This document shows, one piece after another, positions 50,018-61,369 of a DNA stretch of 64,000 nt. A program made the position numbers and the translations under genes. Under the pieces are notes generated by a model. That model ran no database searches, was not told the DNA's origin, and saw only the letters and a program-made list of their open reading frames with translations. Within the stretch, counting starts at the first letter, position 1; each line of letters starts with the position of its first letter. The stretch comes from Progne subis subis (taxonomy: Eukaryota; Chordata; Aves; Passeriformes; Hirundinidae): positions 3,172,501 to 3,236,500 of the forward strand of contig JAKJHU010000067.1 in NCBI GenBank assembly GCA_022316685.1. The letters are read 5' to 3'.

Positions 50018-53000
50018 CAAGGTACCGGATAATGCACACATCTAACCTGTGATTTAATGCTGAATCCAAATTTACGTCTGTAAGTATTTAAAGACCAAGA
50101 TCACACATACTGTATTTTACAACAGTAGAAGAATATAACACACTGAAACTTCTGCAGACTGAAAAAAGCAAGTGAACATGAGTCTCTAACAATTACTTAA
50201 TAGAAGAGATTTAATGATAACACAGGCACACTGTTATCTAATAGTAATAGCTGTGATGCAAAAATGTCAAAATTTTCCAGGTAACACACAGAGATGTGCC
50301 CAAGATAACCTCACAAACTCCAAACTTTGATAAGATAAGCTTCCAGCAAGTAGCACTGCTGTAAAACAGCAGATGCTAGAAACAGCCCCTGCAGTCAGAA
50401 ACGGCTGGACAAGAGCTCTTGCAAGCTTTCTGCTCCTTGAGAAGATTTGCTACTCCATGATTCATAACAGGCCAACAGGCCACAGCAATTTGACATAGAT
50501 AAGTCACAACATAGTGGAGGGTTTACTTTGTTCATGTAACAAAATTCTTTAAAATCTTTTTTTTTTCTGTTTCTTCTCAGACACAAGCTGTGAACACTCT
50601 TTCTCACTCACATTTTCCCAAGAAAATGCTGGCAGCCACCCTAAAGCATTACACTGAACACAAATATACTAAGGCTGGGGCCAGTGCCAAAGACACAGCT
50701 GCCATGCCACTGAGAGTATCTTGAAGCTGTCTTAACACACTTGGCTTTTTCTCCTCTGGCTTTCTTCAACAGCTTTTTTTTTTGATATGACACAAAACTA
50801 GAAGCTCAAGCTGTTCCTGGAGCACTAGCAGACAAACAAGAAGAAAGAAAAAGCCAGTCTTGACCACTGCCCCCAGACAATACTCCCCCACGAAGAAACG
50901 AGTTCAGCAGTCTGTTCTCCAGTAAGTCTTCACCTGCAGTCAGTTAATGCCATCACTCCCATTTCCAAAACCTAGGCTGCATTTCCCAAAGTGAAGGGTT
51001 CAAAATGATGCCAATGCAAGAACGCCTGTCATACTTCAATTATTTACCAGTGGTACAAAGATTATTTAAACCACTTTATTTTTCCTTAAATGTGCAAAGA
51101 AGCTCAAAGGTTGTACATCAGTCCTAGAGCTGTCCAGTCCTCCTAAAATCTGACACCTCATGACTACATCAAGTACAGAAAAAGTGATTAGAAACATGCA
51201 TATACTATTCATCCCCTAGTGAGCCTTTCCTTCTTCCTGTCAGCTCTATTAGAATTACTCTTACTGGAATTAAATATGCTCCTTTTGCTCTAAAGAAGTA
51301 GAAAATGTACTATTCCTGAAAGTATGAACAATATGCATAGCTTGGAGAATCAGTATTAAATTTATTTTAAATTTATTGCTATGAAAATCACTGGGAAAAC
51401 AAACAAACAAACAACCCTTGATGTATAGGATATTTAATATCCAATGTTTCCAAGTGTAATTTTCTCTAACTAAAACTTCAGGACAGCTTCTTACTCCTAT
51501 GTACTCCTACAAGTACTATTTACATACAGCTGTATTTTAACCAGCAATATCACACAAAATACACACCTAGAAAATCCCAATGAATATCACTCTGTTACCA
51601 CTATGAATGATAACAGTACCTTACTCCAAAATCACCAGCTACCTTCCCACCAGCTTGCTGCTCAAGTACTCACTGTCTGGGGAGTGTGAGAATACAGAAA
51701 TTGAAGAAATAAAAAAAAATCTGTCTCAAGAGTCTTATAACATGATTTCAGAATGCAAAGTCTTTGCAAAGGTCTTTCTCCCGAGACCCGGTTCATCTAT
51801 ATGCAACATCTACTCCAAATGCCTCAAATTTACACATTCTAGATGACACAGGCTTTATGACTAATAATTTAAATTACCAGAAACATGTAATTTTAAAAGA
51901 ACCTACTTTTGCTCAAATGGTAAGATACTGACCTTCAGAAAACTTTAGACTTCTTAAACACACTGCTGCTTTTATTAATTCACCCTTCCATTGGGAAGTT
52001 GATTTGGGTTCACTGGAAATGGCAAATAACAATCAAGCATGCTGCTATTTTATCCTTCTGTCAAATCCCTACTAAAATCCCATTTACACTACACTGAGAA
52101 ACAAAATTTCTCTGAGGGAAGAGGTAAATCAAGCCAGAACAGTAAATCCCAATTGTGTAACAAGCTCCATGCCATCATCTTGCTTATATGATGATATGAA
52201 CTAGCTTAACAACAGAAAAACTGATAGAAAGTCTTATGAAACTCTGTGGACAGGAGATAATGTGCAGTGTTTAATATGAGTTTTCCAAGAGCACCAGCAC
52301 CAAAAGAGGAAGAAAGAAGGAAACTAGTATGTCACTGAGTCAAACCCATTAAGTAACACTTGTCCTAACAAAGTATTTGCATCCCATAAAGAAGGCTAAG
52401 CCTAAGAATTACAACACTAAGTAAATAACTTCTGAAACAAGACTCAATACATTCAAAATTCCAAGGACTCTGAAAAGGAGACTAGCTATGGAAACCTACA
52501 CATTTCCTGGGAACTCACTGATTGCAAAGAATCAATGTAAGACACACTATACCAAGAAAAGTCAGGACATTAAAAAGGTGGGTGTTAAAGAGATCTGCAG
52601 CAATTTAATGGTCTTTAACTCTAGAAGTGTTGCAAGTAGATTAAGCTTTTTTCTTTCCTCCTTTTTTTTTTAACGTAGCAACAACTTCATTCTAAGTTGC
52701 AACAATTCTATAAATCAACAACATCTTACATCAGTGCTTTTGCTTCCTAGCAGAGAAACCAGCAGGTGAAATCTGTGTCCAACAAGACGGTGCATAAATC
52801 GATATAAGATCTCACATAAAAAGATGCAGGGAGAGTCTCTCCCAGCAACTGATGAAAACCAGAAGGGTGAGCCGAAACAAGGCAGTGGAAATCACAGTTG
52901 AGATGGAGTAGGGGACCTACACACTTGTTTTGCCTTTTCTCTCTGTTTCCAACAGTTCGGTTCATTTCTCTCCAAATCCTCTTCCCTCATCTCCAATCAA

Positions 53001-56000
53001 GGGGAGAAAATCCTTTATTCAGAACTACGGTGTGAGGACACTTACCTAGCAATATAAAAATAAGAACATAAATGGTGTTTTAACTTATGCAGTCTAGGGT
53101 TGTCTAACATGGTTCCATTTTTGTCAAGGATGGCCAGAGGCAGATGATCCAGGTCAAGAACACAAACCGCAGCAAATATCCAGACATAAGTGTCCAGTGC
53201 AAATTCTGGCTACCAGCCATTTTACAGCGAGCAGTCCAGCTTCACTCTAGAGTTCAGTATTCAGTGCAACTATCCCTACCTGGCTTTGCCTAATTACAAT
53301 TTTAACTCACTCACACTTTTTCTGCTCCACAGTATCATATGGCCAATAACTTCCACAATTTAATTACACGCTACTTGACAAGCGACTTTAATTTTCATCT
53401 GGTAGCAAGTTTAATTCACCATGTGGCCAAGTTCTTGTCCTAAGAAAAACAGCCACTCTTGCTTTCTATTTATCACGTCTTTATGATCTACAGATTTTAT
53501 AGATCTCTATCATCTCTCCCCCTATTGTTTTGTTTATCAGAGTAAAGATCCTGATCTTCCCAGCACAAAGTATCTTCCACACCTCTCATCCACTTTTTCA
53601 GTGTCTATGAAATCCTTGCTGTGCTGGGATGGTTACATTAATGCACACTCTTAATGATTTCAACACATCACCGATGTACATAATGACCTAACAATGTTTT
53701 AATTCTTTGTGAACAGTTCCCAACAGCTGTCTGACCACTGCCCTTCTCATGTATCTATGTGTGTAACAGGAGCAAATTTAGAGCTCATCCCTGTGTAGAT
53801 AGGTTTCCATTATTTTCCCCTGTATAAGCACCAATTAGCATGCACCAGAACTGAACTACATTTGCAGGTGAAAAAACTGGACGACAGCTTTGGAAGAGTT
53901 TGCTGCAAGTACCAAATTAGTTCAGATTTTACCAATCCCCAAATACCAACAAATTGCTATGGTGCCACAGTACTGTCACTCCTTAAGAATATTTTTTAAT
54001 ATAATGAACCCCTTAATCATAGCAGAAACGTACTGCTAACATTGTTCCAACATGAAGCAATCAGTTATCTATCTAGTTTCTCATCTTTTAACCCACAAGA
54101 TAACAATCTGTCTTCAGCAAATAAGGTTTGGTTGAGGTCCTTAGTCAAAAATTTTACCCACTTTTAAACCAATCTGCTACTGACTTCAGTGAGTGTTTTC
54201 CAATTCTAGAGCTGCAGCATTCAGTGAGCAGTAACTGTGTAGGATTTTGTAAGATATCTACTTTCATTTTATGTCCTGCCTGCAGATTATATAAACCTCA
54301 CCAGGTTCACCTCATTCAGTTTTCTCTTCTGCAAACTCATGTGTTCCACACGTTAGTCCCCTACCTCCTTCCACCTCCTTTTTTTCACCTTTTAATTATA
54401 GCCTTAAATTTGTTTCTTGTAGTTATAACAATTCCAGGTAGTAACAGTTATTTTTCAGGCACGTAGCATCTTCTTTAAAAAGAAGAAAAAAAAAATAGAA
54501 TCAGAATTATTTTCTTGGGGTTGCTTCCCTTAACAGAATGCAAAATGCTGGACGTTTTGCACTCCTCCAGAGTGAAAATGAAATGAAGAATTCAGGTTCT
54601 AACTACCTCTAACTTGTGACCCAGCAAGAATGCAAAGTGATCAGATCAGCCAGTAAGAGATACACCTGAACAAATAAAAAATGCAGTGATGCGGCATTTT
54701 GTTTTGTACTGGCATTTAGAGATTTCATGGTACCAGCCAAACTTCACAAGACTTTGCACATCACAAAAGAAGTCTCAAGAATCTCAAAACAGATGCATCA
54801 CTCCTGTGAAACACAAGATCTGTGTTATGCTTGTGTCTAAAGAAAATCCCGTCTCCTGCCTGAGCTTGCTCAATATGCAGGAACCAATTTCAGCTGTGAT
54901 TTCCAAAAACATTTTACTAGAACAGCAAAGAAACATGAGGGAAAAGCAGATCATCTTGCAGAATTCTGGAACTGATTACTTTGCCAAATGCCTGCTGTGC
55001 TCTTAGAAAGTGGTGTTAGATTCATCCCTTTAAGAACTTCTTTGTGTTTCCAGGCATACACCTACTTTTGCTTTAGAGCTTGGACCATATCAGATGATTA
55101 GTCCTACAAGAGGACAACACATGTGAACAAACCAGTCTTAAACCCAGAGTTACCCAGTATGTAGCACGTCACTTGCTGAAATATGAAAAACTCAGTTTAA
55201 AAGTTTGTTGTACATCAACTCCATATGTTTCACTTACAAAGAATATACAACCACGATGACATTAATATAAAGGTTTTCTCAGGGACTGTTAAGCAGTACT
55301 ATTTCCAAACAACTAGTACAATTCCATTTTCTCTTCATCTCTGGGAGTAACTTTTCATAGTCACAACATTGTTTACCTAATCTACAAAATATATTATGTT
55401 TTACAAAACTGCACTTTTTTGCCATAGAGTTACTAATTTTTATGGCATCACACACTGCAATAAAAAAAATCTGTACTAGTTGACAAAGAACTCGCAAGTA
55501 CATTTAGCTGTACTAAAAAAAAATATTTTTACTTTTCCAGTTTGAACTTCTTGCTTTCCCACGGAGATCAATCACCCGAGATCAGTGAACCACAGGCTAA
55601 ACCTGCTGTAGGCCAAGGCATGTTGTTCATTTATGACAGTATGTTGGCATTTCTATGTAATAAATTCCCAAGTTCTGCAAAGATCTAGGAACACTGCAGA
55701 GATCTTGGCTTGTCATATCCTCTTATGAAATGCCACTCAAGAAATCTAAAACAAGCAAATAAATAAAACAAAAAAACACACCACAAAAAAATCTGTTGCA
55801 AGCCAGTAAGAAGTGCTTTGCCACTCATTGTTTACATAATGGGATATATTCTGCAGCTCTTCTGGACTTCACTTCTAGTGAAAAAACTGGATTCACTAAT
55901 TCATGCTCCATTAAGGTCCATATTTTAATAAAGAACACTGGAAAACTTGTTCTGAAATTCATTGAGTAACTATATATGTTATGTGACAATATAACTATAA

Positions 56001-56310
56001 CAATACAAAAAGGTAATTCTGCCACTAGGCCTTCCTCCTCATGTTTGATAATTAAATAAAAAGTTAATACAGCACTTCTGTTCCAAGACAGAATATCTTT
56101 TTCACTGACATGTAATACAAATACCTTATCTCTCTCCCAGCTAGAGCCAATATCTCATTCCAAGGAACAGTGTAGCACATAACAAAAAGAACTAGCACCA
56201 AAAAATGCAGGCTTTCAATGAGAGCTGCAGGGATTTGTCTTCAGAAAAACTACAATTCTGCACACAAACTACAGGAGCCTTTTATTCATTTTCATAAAAC
56301 ATCACCATCA

Positions 56311-56311
<1 letters not shown>

Positions 56312-56364
<53 letters not shown>
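56312..56364. repeat. Homopolymer A tract (53), followed by A/C-rich sequence
   Basis: Longest homopolymer in the window, read directly; followed by CC, A10 and ACC-type units to about 56395. No retroposon body is recognisable upstream, so it looks like an expanded microsatellite and not a retroposon tail. Its length is likely unreliable in assembly and polymorphic. Confidence 0.95.
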
Positions 56365-56366
<2 letters not shown>

Positions 56367-56693
56367 AAAAAAAAAACCACCAAAAAACCACAACCTCCCA
56401 GCTTTACTTTACCTACCACTGTTATGTTTACCACGTAGGGCTACTTCGCCTTTCAGAAGCTGACAAAAATGTAATTGATATACTGAAGGCAAATATTACA
56501 AACTCCCAGACAATTTTATAACAGATTACTCTGACTATACCTGGTTGGGGGAGGGGAATAGATATATAATTACTGTTCAGTATTAACTATACTATATTGC
56601 TGTTTTACTTGAAAAATAAAACTTTATTTTGCAACTCTTCTAACCTTGTAAGATTGAAGAAACTTGCAGATTTTCAGCAAAGCAAGCACAACC

Positions 56694-56714
56694 TTTTTTT
56701 TTTTTTTTTTTTTT
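56694..56714. repeat. Homopolymer T run (21)
   Basis: Uninterrupted T run, 330 bases from the A53 tract and able to pair with it. Confidence 0.95.
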
Positions 56715-57790
56715 CTCCTTAATGTGCCATGCGGTGCTTCTGCAGTGAGGACAGATTTAAACATATAAACTCAGTTTTGGTTTTGTACTAGAAAACTTAT
56801 CATTCTGACACCAGGTGACAGCAACAGTAACAACCACATTGGTACAATACATTATTTAATCACCAGGGTAGTCAGACACATAATACTACATTAAACACCA
56901 TGGAAGGCTCACTCATAAGATGTGTTAAATAAATCTAAGATCTAATAATATGAGAAAAATTATAAGTATGTGCAACAGCAATGCAGAAGCATAGATGCTC
57001 AGGTTACTATTCTTTTTGGAAGTGCAGGAACACAGCTAAGCAAGATTTCCAAATCACTATTTCTTTTTCTACTCCAGCTCCCATTCCTCAAAAGTATATG
57101 CATTAATTCCTCCCTCTTTTATACTACCCTTCCCAATGCAACTAGGTAAAGGCATAATTCCAGTGGACCTGATAATCAGCCCATTACTTGCCCAATCAAC
57201 TTTCAGCCTCTGGGACTGCACGAATAACAAGTGTTTACAGCCATTCAAGAGTCTACACCCCAAGGAGGGCAGTAAACACTGCAGAGGGACAGCTTGTTGC
57301 AGAGGCACTTCATATTTGTACTGCCAAAACCTGAAAGCCATTTACCAATGGCACTCATTCACCTCAAAAGGCAGTAAAACAACTCAGTAAAGGAGCTGAA
57401 AACCGTGAAAAAATTTTGAATCGGCAATATAAAGCAAGTAAAGCAAACTAAGAAAAAACCCTACTTTTATGGAAGACTTTTGCATTTTTGGAGAGCTCTA
57501 AGGAGCAAGTTTCAAGTCACAGTCCAAAATTCCCATTAAATAAGCTAATGTCAAAAAAAGAAGCAAAAATAGTTATGATTATTTAAATTCAGCAATATGC
57601 AGGAACCTCAGGATGGTGTACTCTAGAACCACTTAAAACAGTATTTTTGGATCTTGATACACTTATCCAAGAAGCATACCAAAAGGACACCTAATTACTC
57701 TATTCGGTTACTATTACCACAAAGTAGCACTGCAAAAGCTGACCCAACAAACACTGCATCACCAAAGCGCTAAATGAGGCGATTATCCCA

Positions 57791-58305
57791 CTGGATTCAG
57801 CACTGTTGCAGCCTTACCTGGACTACCGTGCACACAGTTGGAAAACTAGGTAAAGGTCATTAAATACGGAGGAGGGCAACAAAGCTGATGACATGTCCTG
57901 TGAGGAGCAGCTGAAAACTTTGGCCTGTCTCGACTGGAGAACAAGAGGCTGAGGGGGAAACCTCACTGCTCTCTTTCTACAGCCTTCTGAGTGGGGGAAC
58001 TGGAGAGGGAAGTGCTTATCTTTTCTACCTGGGATCCAGTGATAGGATGAACAGGGATGGTTCAACTGTGTCAGGGAGAGTTCAAACTGGACAAAAGGAA
58101 GCATTTCTTTACTGAAGGCATAATCAAGCACTGGAAGAGATTTCCTAGGGCAGTGGTCAATGTCCCAAGCCAGTCAAATGTTTAAGAGGCATTCGGCCAG
58201 TGCCCTTAATAACATACCAAGATTTGGTCAGCCCTGAAGTCATCAAGTGACTTGACTAGATGACTGTCGCAGGTCCCTTCGAAGTAAATGATCCTGTTTT
58301 ATTCT
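57791..58305 (+). mobile_element. CR1 LINE, 3' fragment
   Basis: The plus strand follows a CR1 3' portion. Landmarks are CAGCACTGTTGCAGCCTTAC, GGAGGGCAACAAAGCTGATG, AACAAGAGGCTGAGGGGGAA, CCAGTGATAGGATGAACAGG and GTGTCAGGGAGAGTTCAAAC, then AAGCACTGGAAGAGATTTCC. It ends GCAGGTCCCTTCGAAG with a decayed tail. It is a different CR1 subgroup from the copies at 33.4 and 59.7 kb. It lies in intron 1 about 0.5 kb from the CpG island, antisense to TDRD3. Confidence 0.9.
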
Positions 58306-58790
58306 AAATCACATGATGCCAACTTTAACCTTTTCTACCTTAGACACACAAGAAACCATAATCCAGGACGATCACTAATGTAAACAGTAGAACAGAAATA
58401 TCCCCGAAAGGCCATTGGAAGTAACTTTGCGCACATTGCTTTGTGCTTTAGCAATTAGCACTGAACTTTAGGTTTGGTGAAAGACTTTCCAAGTAGTTAC
58501 GGAAAAAGGTCAGCGTTGACTAATAAGTGAATCATTTCAACAAAACAATCAAACAAACAAAAAAACCCCAAACCCAAAACTTCCTACAATGCAAACTCAC
58601 TTCTAGGCTAGCAAATAAGCGTTTGCAGTAGGTATTTGAAAAGCACAGCTCGTTGAAGTTATTCCAAAATGGATATTGTGTGCTCAACGACTGGGAATAA
58701 GTAGAAAACACAAGTACCCGAGTTCGAGCCTCACGTGTGTCTCATTTACCCCACCTTAACCCCACCTTTTCCATCTTGCCTTCCTTACTG
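58306..58790 (-). other. TDRD3: TDRD3 intron 1, segment between CR1 and CpG island
   Basis: Intron sequence with an A/C-rich tract (about 58540-58580) and a CACGTG E-box near 58734. No gene recognised. Confidence 0.7.
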
Positions 58791-59166
58791 AAGGGCCGCA
58801 CAGTGCAGTTAACCCCAGCACTACGGGCGGGCGTCAGGCCTCCGGGCGAGCACGGTCCCGGGGCAGGCGGGGAGGCCGCCGCTGATCCCGAGGGCTCTCG
58901 GAGGTGGCCCCGGGATAGTGTTGCCGGCCCTCCCCGCAGGGCCGGCGGGGACGGGCCGGGAGCTCGTTTCCAGGACGAGCCAGCGGCAGGCCCCGAGCGC
59001 ACCGGGGGCGGCACAACCCACTGCCCGCCGCCGACGGGCTCCGAGCGGAGCTGGGGCGGGGACGCCCCCCGCACCGCACGCCTCAAACACGGCGCACTGC
59101 CCACGCCGCCCCGCCGCTCGGAGTCACCCCGCCGGCGGCGGCGCGGCCGAGCTCGGCCCCACTTAC

Positions 59167-59207
59167 CAGCCCGACTCGGAGAGCGCCGCCCGCGCTCGGT
59201 CGGCCAT
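59167..59207 (-). CDS. TDRD3: TDRD3 coding exon 1 (residues 1-13 and first two bases of Trp14)
   Basis: The minus strand reads MADRARAALSESG, then TG followed by a GTAAGT donor; the final G of the Trp14 codon comes from exon 2. This resembles the mammalian N-terminus, which also starts with a short Ala-rich stretch ending in Gly-Trp. The ATG has G at -3 and G at +4, a strong initiation context, and lies inside the CpG island. The frame stays open upstream to about 59426 but contains no upstream ATG, so this is the best start. The residues begin the small helical DUF1767 module that precedes the OB-fold. Exon 1 is followed by a 43.5-kb intron. Confidence 0.93.
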
Positions 59208-59345
59208 GGCGCCTCCCCCGCCGCTCACCGCAGCCCTCGGGGCCGGCGGGCGCCGCGGGGACCCCCGGCACTCGCTCGGAGGGGGAGGAGGGACGCGGGG
59301 GCCGCTCGTTCCCCCGCCCCGCGGGCCTTTCCGGGCGCTCGGGCC

Positions 59346-59404
59346 GGCCAGGGGGAGGGAGGGAAGGGGGAAGGGAGGGAGCGGAGGGAAGGAAGGGGCG
59401 GAGG
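59346..59404 (+). other. G-run tract with quadruplex potential in the TDRD3 5' region
   Basis: The plus strand carries at least six runs of three or more G separated by one or two A (starting GGGGGAGGGAGGG). This exceeds the usual four-run G-quadruplex rule. A second G-run series lies at 59466-59504. Both are on the template strand for TDRD3 and within 300 bases of its start codon. Confidence 0.7.
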
Positions 59405-59691
59405 CGGCGCAGACAGAGACGAACAAAGCCCGCGACCGGCGGCTGCCTGGAAACTGCCGCCGCCATGGCAGGGAAGGGAAGGAGGGAGGGCAGGGCAGTG
59501 GGGGAACGCCGGCCCTGCTCCTGCGGCTCGGGGCCTGCTGCCCTGTAGTGGTGGGAAGGGTTTGCTCAAACGCGTTTCGTCTGTAAATGATATTACTGAC
59601 AGTAGCGTTGTTCTGGAAAAGGTTCTCCTTCGTGCCCGCAACACGCGTGTCGCGGATGAGGAGGGGTTCTTAGAAGGGTCTGGAGCGCACG

Positions 59692-60049
59692 TCACATGAG
59701 AAGCAGCTGCGGGAGCTGGGGCTGTTTAGCCTGGAGAAGAGGAGGCTCAGGAGGGACCTTCCTCCTCTGTAAGGAGCTCGTAGCCAGGCGCGGGTCGGCC
59801 CCTTCTACCAAGTTACAAATAAATTGTGCCACAGGAGGTTTAGATGGGATATCCGGAAAGAACCTCTTCACAGAAAGGGTGAAGCATTGGAACATGCTGC
59901 CCAGGGAAGTGATGGAATCACGGTCCCTACAAGCGTTCAGAAAAGCTATAATGTGGTACTTAGGGGCATGGTTTAGTGGCAGACTTGGCAGTGCTCAGTT
60001 AATGGTTGGGCTCGTTGTTAGTGATTCTTCCCAAGATTAATGATTCTTT
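59692..60049 (+). mobile_element. CR1 LINE, 3' fragment abutting the TDRD3 CpG island
   Basis: The plus strand follows a CR1 3' end. Landmarks are GGGAGCTGGGGCTGTTTAGC, CTGGAGAAGAGGAGGCTCAG, GCCACAGGAGGTTTAGATGG, CATTGGAACATGCTGCCCAG and GGCATGGTTTAGTGGCAGAC, ending AATGATTCTTT. Compared with the usual CR1 3' end, a piece is missing after about 59790. It lies directly upstream of the island, about 0.5 kb from the TDRD3 start codon. Confidence 0.92.
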
Positions 60050-60428
60050 CTGAAGGACTGTTCCCGTGTTTCTTTTCTGTTTGGCAGTTTGTTGTCTGGG
60101 TTTTGGGGGTTTTTTTAATGATTTGCCCAGAAATGCTGGGCACTGATGAGACATTAAATTTGAAGAATTAGGGATTTTTTAGGAAAGTTAAGATAATAAG
60201 TTGCTGAAATAGCTGAAGTAGATAGGTAAGGTTTGCTCACAGCTAACAGAAGCCGGATCTTAGATACGATATCCCGGATTTAGTAACTCATTGCTTGTCA
60301 GGTTTATGTTTTAGTTGTGCTTGTAATGAAAAACAAAATGTGGTAAATAGGACATAAGATAGCTGCAGATTTCCTGCTTAAAGGACCCATTGAACACAGG
60401 AAACTGTAAGTTCTACCAAGGATTCATT
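60050..60428. other. Intergenic segment upstream of TDRD3
   Basis: About 380 bases between the CR1 and the LTR, with a short G/T-rich stretch near 60090-60118. Nothing else recognised. Confidence 0.7.
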
Positions 60429-60774
60429 TGTCACGATTGCATTGAAAAGGCAGAAAGGTCAGAAAGAGGAAGACTCATCTTACTTCCTCATTTTGGGTGA
60501 CCCCTCCCCAGAATAGACCCCCAACTTATTATAAGAAACAAACTACGCATGCTTAATGGCCTTTTTGCCAATTAGCATACGAAGCGAGGAATGGGAGGTG
60601 ACAGGTATGAATATGTGTTTGTATTTTGAGTATTCAACACTTTTGAAAATAAAAGGCTTTGTAATTACCTGTGAATTTCGCAGTGCGAATTAGGGAAATA
60701 TCCTGCGTTCTGCCCAGCCGTAATAAACATACACTTTCTAACTTTAAACTATTAGAGAGTTTTTGTCCGTCACA
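60429..60774 (+). mobile_element. LTR with TATA-like box and poly(A) signal, plus orientation
   Basis: The 346-base unit begins TGTCACGATTGC and ends TTGTCCGTCACA. An AAAATAAAAGG TATA-like box lies near 60648-60658 and AATAAA at 60722-60727, in the order expected for U3-R-U5 on the plus strand. The flanks (TTCATT and GTTGGG) do not match, so a target-site duplication is absent. The sequence after the LTR, GTTGGGTATCAATACTAG, could be a decayed leader or primer-binding region, which would make this a truncated 5' LTR and not a solo one. It points away from TDRD3. Confidence 0.75.
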
Positions 60775-60877
60775 GTTGGGTATCAATACTAGATCAACAC
60801 CCATATTTCTTTAATAAGTCATTCATATGAACATTTTGGTGGGGTTTTGGTGTGGTTTTTTTTTGTTTTTGTTTTTG

Positions 60878-60903
60878 TTTTTTTTTTTTTTTTTTTTTTT
60901 TTT
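60878..60903. repeat. Homopolymer T run (26)
   Basis: Uninterrupted T run at the end of a (TTTTTG)n stretch. Confidence 0.95.
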
Positions 60904-61369
60904 AATCTGCCTTTTTAAAGGGAATTATACTTTAACAGAATAAGAACCATTTCATTATTGCTGTTACAAGTACCTAGTGCCCTCAGGTGCCAGTGACGGC
61001 ATGGTGGGAGCACTGTCCCCCAGTTTACTCTGTGTTCCAGCATTCAGAGAGACGGCCAGAAGGTGAACTTGAGCAGATCAGGAGTTAAGACAATGCTTAT
61101 CGAGGCCTTGGTGCTCAGGGTTTCTGCCTGCAAGTGAGGTCGGCTGCTCTGCAAAAAAACACTGACCATTTGCATTAGTGCATCATGTTCACCTACTTCT
61201 GTAACCCATCAATGCCAAATTTTCTTTTTAGCACTGCGGTGTTGAAACTTGTCCACCTGCTATGTTTGTCTGTTAAAGATGGACTTTTCTTCATGGGTCA
61301 TTTTTATCCTTAAGATGTTTCAGTTTTTATGCAGCATCTTCAAGTCAAAGCTTACAATTTTTCTTTTGC

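Larger units (their letters stand above)
50023..57790 (-). other. TDRD3: TDRD3 intron 1, 7.8-kb segment without recognised gene
   Basis: AT-rich intron with (CAAA)n near 51397-51418, an A53 tract (56312-56364) and a T21 run (56694-56714). No exon, RNA gene or LINE/LTR body recognised. Confidence 0.75.
290..59207 (-). other. TDRD3: TDRD3 gene, 5' part (start codon to exon 7)
   Basis: Seven coding exons on the minus strand join into 717 bases (239 codons) without a stop. Lengths in order are 41, 85, 66, 161, 142, 72 and 150. Every junction keeps the frame and every intron is GT...AG. TDRD3 is known as a scaffold that pairs with topoisomerase TOP3B (and FMRP) to resolve R-loops and act on mRNAs; its Tudor domain reads asymmetrically dimethylated arginine on histone tails and RNA polymerase II. 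Only the N-terminal TOP3B-docking part is present here (DUF1767 about residues 1-60, OB-fold about 65-165, then a charged linker). UBA and Tudor domains lie off the left edge. The family was assigned by comparing the translation with vertebrate TDRD3 as I remember it; an RMI1-like paralogue is unlikely because the similarity runs over the whole length, including the linker. Confidence 0.97.
59083..59466 (-). other. Potential overlapping upstream reading frame of TDRD3
   Basis: An ATG at 59466-59464 in strong context (GCC ATG G) opens a 127-codon frame, beginning MAAAVSRQPP, that overlaps the TDRD3 start in a different frame and continues past the exon 1 donor at 59167. It counts only if the transcript starts to the right of 59466. 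The composition (Pro, Arg, Ala, Gly) is typical of translated CpG island and nothing suggests a functional peptide. Confidence 0.25.
58790..59690 (-). promoter_or_regulatory. TDRD3: CpG-island promoter of TDRD3
   Basis: About 0.9 kb of very GC-rich, CpG-dense sequence in an otherwise AT-rich window. It contains the TDRD3 initiator ATG (59207) and the exon 1 donor. No TATA box is evident at a suitable place, as usual for CpG-island promoters of broadly expressed genes. The transcription start should lie to the right of 59207, probably within 59210-59460, but cannot be fixed from sequence. The long open frames on both strands here reflect GC content, not genes. I saw no second gene in the divergent direction, so a bidirectional promoter is possible but unsupported. 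Confidence 0.88.

Noticed and set aside
59163..59426. N-terminally extended TDRD3 in the exon 1 frame
   Set aside because: The frame is open for 73 codons upstream of the chosen start, but its apparent first codon is TTG, there is no in-frame ATG, and known TDRD3 starts at the residues chosen.
58737..59699. A 320-codon plus-strand frame and a 222-codon overlapping frame across the CpG island
   Set aside because: The longer frame begins at a GTG, composition is Arg/Gly/Pro/Ala-rich as expected from translated GC-rich island, it overlaps TDRD3 exon 1 antisense and runs into CR1-adjacent sequence. No domain recognised.
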